From: Lunularia cruciata
Taxonomy: Eukaryota > Streptophyta > Marchantiopsida > Lunulariales > Lunulariaceae
Direction: 5' to 3'
DNA length: 64,000 bases
NCBI GenBank assembly: GCA_948567375.1
Contig: OX419755.1
Coordinates: 70,932,944-70,996,943, forward strand
The notes under the pieces were generated by a model. That model did no database searches. It worked only from the letters and a program-made list of their open reading frames with translations, and was not told the DNA's origin. Both the position numbers and the translations under genes were made by a program. Positions 60,200 through 64,000 of the stretch are shown piece after piece. Position 1 is the first letter of the stretch. Every line of letters starts with the position of its first letter.

Positions 60200-60452
60200 A
60201 TGTAAAAGACCCAAGATTGAGGAAAGAAATAGGAGAATGGAAGATCACATCGGGACTCTTGAATGAGAGAAACTCCAAATGCCTAGCATGAGCTTTGGCT
60301 TTGGTATTTATAGGGAGCATACAACACCTTGACAAGCTTCTCAAAAAGCTTCCTTGAGCAGCTTTCTTGGAGTGCAAGCCAAGTAATCGGGAAGTTTCTC
60401 AAGAAGCTTCCTTCTAGAAGTTGCTTACTTGGTAGGCAAGCTAAGCTAGTTG

Positions 60453-60465
60453 GAAGCTTCTAGAA
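60453..60465. promoter_or_regulatory. Three-unit heat-shock-element-like site 1, LTR of element C
   Basis: GAA-GC-TTC-TA-GAA, about 140 bp upstream of the TATA-like box in the sense direction. The same site is intact in element B at 44645-44657. Confidence 0.65.
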
Positions 60466-60527
60466 GCTACTTACTTGGGGTGCAAGCTAAGCTATCTAGG
60501 AAGCTTCCCAAGAAGCTTCCTAGATAC

Positions 60528-60540
60528 TTCTAGAATATTC
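60528..60540. promoter_or_regulatory. Three-unit heat-shock-element-like site 2, LTR of element C
   Basis: TTC-TA-GAA-TA-TTC, about 215 bp upstream of the TATA-like box; identical to the element A site at 41731-41743. Confidence 0.65.
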
Positions 60541-60639
60541 TAGGTTAATTTGTCCTATTTGCTACTTCATTAGCCCTAACTACCTTTGTTGCTAAATTCC
60601 AGATTGTTACATATTCCCCCACCGCTAGTTGGTGACGTC

Positions 60640-61080
60640 CTTGTCACCATTGAAGCTTCAAACTCCTGGATGGCCATTTGTGCATTCTAAAGATGAGAAA
60701 GAGGTTCCCATGTGGCATCATGAAGGGATACCCTTTCCAAAGGACCTTGTACTCCTTATGTTGTTGATGGCCTTGTTGAATGTTATGACATGCAAGGATA
60801 CGATCAACTTCATACTCCTCACAATCATTGATAGAGAAGGGAGGAGGAGGAGGTTGGACTTGAAAGGAAAAAGAAGATGGGTTAGGAACAAAAGGTTTCA
60901 ACATGGAAATGTGAAAGATAGGATGCATGCACATATGATAAGGCAAGGCAAGTCGATAAGCAATAAGAGAGATGATTTGGGTGACATCAAAGGGTCCTAT
61001 CCAATTAGGTGTGAGTTTATGAACTTGGGTATCAAGTAGAAGGTGTAGGTTACTAGAAGAGAGCATGACCATATCATTGA
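60640..61080 (-). pseudogene. Chromodomain and integrase C-terminus of element C
   Basis: The open piece 61072-60644 reads LTPNWIGPFDV, FHISMLKPF and then EVDRILACHNIQQ...EYKVLWKGYP, the start of a chromodomain. A frame change then splits off the HDATWEP-type end. NWIGPF is the GPY/F-type integrase tail. This is the clearest chromodomain in the window. Confidence 0.87.
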
Positions 61081-62534
61081 CTTAAAAGGTGAGTTCATAA
61101 TGATGGTGGTCCACATATTGTTTATGATGATTTTGAGCAATAAGGATATGAGATTCGGCTTCTTGGAGGGATTGGGATAGGGTGGTAAAGAAGGTGGAAC
61201 TATGAGGGACATGAGGTGGAGGAGGAGCAAGAAAGGAATCTAGAACAAGTGTATCTTGGCTAAAATTGAGGAAGAAAGGAGAAAACCCAATGGTTGCCTA
61301 TTTGGACTTATTGTCTGCAAACTCTACAACTGCAAGACATCATCCCAATTGGTATAGTAGAGGTTGACAAAGGCACAAAGCATATCCTCCAAGGTGCAAT
61401 TTGTATTTTCAGTTTGCCCATCAGTTTGAGGATGATAGGCCATGGACAAAGCAAGCTTGGTGCTGAATATCTAGAAGAGTGCTTGCCAAAATTTCCTAAT
61501 GAATTGAGGATCACGATCGGAGATGAGTACACAAGGCATCCCATAATGCTTGAAGATAATGTCAAAGTAGATCGATGCTAATGTTGGAGCATCCATGATA
61601 TCAAAGGTTGGTGCCAAATGGATTTGCTAACTAAGCCTATCTACAAACACCACTATTGTTGTGTGACCTTGCTTTGTCTTAGGAAGGATGTAATGAGATC
61701 CAAGCTTACATGTTCCCATTGAGCAAAGGGAATGGAGAGTGGTTGAAGGAGTCTACTCAATTTTTGGTTGTTGGTCTTGTTACATTGGTAGCTCTCACAC
61801 AATAGGAAAAACTCTCAAACATCTTGTGCTATGTTGAGCCACCACCATTGGCATTGGAGGGTATCCAAGGTCTTCTCCACACCCATGTGACTAGTAATTG
61901 GTACGTCATGGGCTTCTTGGAGGTGCACAAGTGAGAGATCACCCTTTTTTGGAACATATATCTAGTCCTCATGGAATAGAAGGGCTTTCTTGAAGGAGAA
62001 TGGTGTTGTACTCCTTATTGCATGTTGCAAGATGATCATGTACTATTTGAAAAAAGGGATCTTGTTGTAGAGCTGACCTAAACTTGTTTGGACCTTGGAA
62101 TTGATTAACACTATTATAATGGCTGCCGTGATGAGTAGAAGAGATTTAAAATCAAGTCATCATGATAGGGCATCAAAGATGACATGGAACCAACCTGGTT
62201 TGTACTCAAGTTTGATGTCAAACAATTGGAGTTGCTTCTCCCATTGATGATGTTGACTCTTCATGTGTCCTAGATGTAATGTCTGCAACAAGGGTTTGTG
62301 ATCAATTTGCATGATCACCTATTTTCCCAAGAGATAATGCCTTTATACCTTGGTGGTATACCATTGCTAGTGTTCTCAATCTCATGTAGAGTAATTCCTA
62401 TTTATGGTGTTTAATCGGCAAGACATAAAGGCAATGGGATGTAACCCGTTTGGGAATTCTTGTTGCAACACAACTCCAATGGTGAAGTTAGGAGCATCAA
62501 AGTCAACCACACAAGGTAGTTGAAGATCATATGG

Positions 62535-63270
62535 TCAAAGAATGGATCTTAAAGACACCATATGTTTTAGCTTTTGGAATGCTTCTTCATGCTTGGCTGT
62601 CCATTGAAAGCTTGAGTTTTTCTCCAAGAGATTGGTCAATGGTGCTACCACATGCACATAATAATGGATGAACCATTGGTAAAAACTTGCAAATCCATTA
62701 AATGCTTGCACCTCTATGATATCCTTTGGAGTAGGCCAATCAATAATGGCCTTGATTTTCTGCTCTTCCATCTTGATCCCTTTTGATGAGATCTTGTGAC
62801 CTAAGAAGGTGACTTTTGCCAAAAGACACACTTTGACTTCTTGCAATAAAACTTCCATTGACGTAGTTGCCTTAGGATCCATGCACATGATTTATGTATT
62901 TTGCCTCCGTCTTGCTATAAATTAAAATGTCATCCAAGAAAAGTATCACGTATCAATCCAATAGTCCATCCAACACCCGATGCATCTGACCCATGAAGAC
63001 TTTTGGAGCATTAGTGAGTCCAAAAGGTAAAACTCTCCATTCAACATGCCCATACCTTGTGCAAAAGGTAGTCTTTTGCACATCTTCCCTATCAATGAGG
63101 ATTTTCCAATAGCCACTACAAAGATCCAACTTGGAGAAGTATTGTGCTCCACCCAATTGATCAAGCAAGTCATCAGTTCAAGGCAAGAGATATGTGTTCT
63201 TCACCATTTGTTTATTAAGCCCATAGTAATGGATACAAAAATGAAATCATCCATCCTTCTTTGGAACAAA
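62535..63270 (-). pseudogene. Reverse transcriptase of element C
   Basis: The piece 63168-62953 reads [20 protein letters not shown] and [18 protein letters not shown]; the thumb at 62810-62535 reads GHKISSKGIKMEEQKIKAI and FNGFASFYQWFI. The catalytic-site region near 62940 is damaged. It is collinear with 39276-38668 of element A. Confidence 0.87.
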
Positions 63271-64000
63271 TAGTACCGATGCTCACCAAGGAGATGTAGT
63301 ATGTCATATGAAATCCTTCTCCAACAACTCTATAAGTGTTTTTTGCAACTCGTCCAACTCCTTTGGTGAGAGCCAATAGATTGGTCTACTCACTGAATTA
63401 CTCTCTCACAATAACTAAATCTTGAAGCACATACCATGATCAGAGAGTAATTCCTTTGGTAGATCATCCAAAAACACATCCGCAAACTCTTGAACTATTT
63501 GATCAACCATTGCTTGTTGAGACTCTTGATCCTCCTCAAATACTCCTTGTGCAATTGCCTTGATCCATACCACAAAAATAGACTTATCTTCCTCCAAAGC
63601 TTACTCTATAGCTGCTTCATTGACAAACTTCCCATATAGGGACTTATCTTCCTTCAAAGCTTGCTCTATGGTTGCTTTCTTAATAAACTTCCTATCTTGG
63701 GACTTATCTTCCTTCAAAGCTTACTCTATGGTTACTTTCCTGACAAACTTCCCATCTTGGGATTGACTATTCTTAGGTATCTTACTCAAAGGTGCAAGAC
63801 AACCTAATCAGAAATTCCTACCTTAGTGTTGTACTTGAATTTGTCATTGGTTCCAATAAAATTGAAACTTATTACATTCAAGCCAAGGCAAACCCAAAAT
63901 GACATCATAGTGTAGAGGTGCCAATACAAACTTCATACACTCCAAATATTCCTTCCCAATCTTGAAGGTAACAAGATACGAAGTACAAAATGTAGAACAC

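Larger units (their letters stand above)
60200..60611 (-). mobile_element. 3' LTR of element C, with two perfect heat-shock-element-like sites
   Basis: It runs TGTAACAATCTGG (60611) to TTTTACA (60200), 412 bp. The polypurine tract AGCGGTGGGGGAATA lies immediately upstream. The CTATAAATACC box is at 60313-60303. Perfect three-unit sites lie at 60528-60540 and 60453-60465, upstream of the box in the sense direction, with further GAAGCTTC units between. Confidence 0.9.
60200..64000 (-). mobile_element. Chromodomain-type Ty3/gypsy element C (continues beyond window)
   Basis: On the minus strand from the right edge it reads protease (64000-63840), acidic linker (63780-63415), reverse transcriptase (63270-62535), RNase H, integrase (about 61800-61080), C-terminal region with chromodomain (61072-60640), polypurine tract and 3' LTR (60611-60200). 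It is collinear with elements A and B. Stops and shifts mark it as decayed. Its 5' LTR and gag lie outside. Confidence 0.9.

Noticed and set aside
1-64000. tRNA, rRNA or CRISPR features
   Set aside because: I looked for T-loop and acceptor patterns, rRNA-like conserved blocks and regularly spaced repeats and found none that hold up by eye. A covariance-model search would be needed for small RNAs.

Overview
The window is nuclear DNA of a land plant. It holds four intron-containing genes with plant-type products in two small gene islands: a FUSC-type transporter, a plastid ribosomal protein bL9, the TFIIH subunit p44, and a plastid YceD/DUF177 protein. The rest is AT-rich DNA packed with decayed LTR and non-LTR retrotransposons. 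I cannot name the species. The gene products look divergent from the seed-plant versions I know, so a non-seed plant (bryophyte or lycophyte) is my low-confidence guess.

Layout. 1-3152: decayed Ty3/gypsy copy with RNase H, integrase and a PHD-finger-like tail. 3843-5614: decayed non-LTR retrotransposon. 7129-10719 (+): FUSC transporter, three exons. 13412-15534 (-): bL9, seven exons. 17690-19857 (-): p44, four exons. For each gene the exons I assembled by splice sites sum to a whole number of codons. 20-23.8 kb: AT-rich, empty. 23.8-24.2 kb: solo LTR. 25.0-29.2 kb: second, more decayed copy of the PHD-type gypsy family, interrupted by a solo LTR of another family with a perfect 5-bp target duplication. 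29.2-37.1 kb: AT-rich, with local direct repeats and a long unrecognised decayed coding region. 37.2-47.5 kb: minus-strand chromodomain gypsy elements A and B, an inverted piece of the same family, and a deletion derivative bounded by its target duplication. 47.5-52 kb: rearranged LTR fragment and unrecognised decayed sequence. 52390-53727 (+): YceD-like gene, two exons. 54.9-56.5 kb: 5'-truncated non-LTR element bounded by a 21-bp direct repeat. 56.8-57.4 kb: foldback element. 60.2-64 kb: chromodomain element C, running off the window.

The four genes are housekeeping or organelle genes and form no pathway together. The most interesting signals are in the mobile DNA. The chromodomain-element LTRs carry perfect three-unit heat-shock-element patterns (alternating GAA and TTC at two-base spacing) upstream of a conserved TATA box. 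A different gypsy family ends its polyprotein in a PHD-finger-like domain. A non-LTR family has left both a 5'-truncated copy and a stand-alone tail of about 110 bp, each inside its own target-site duplication.
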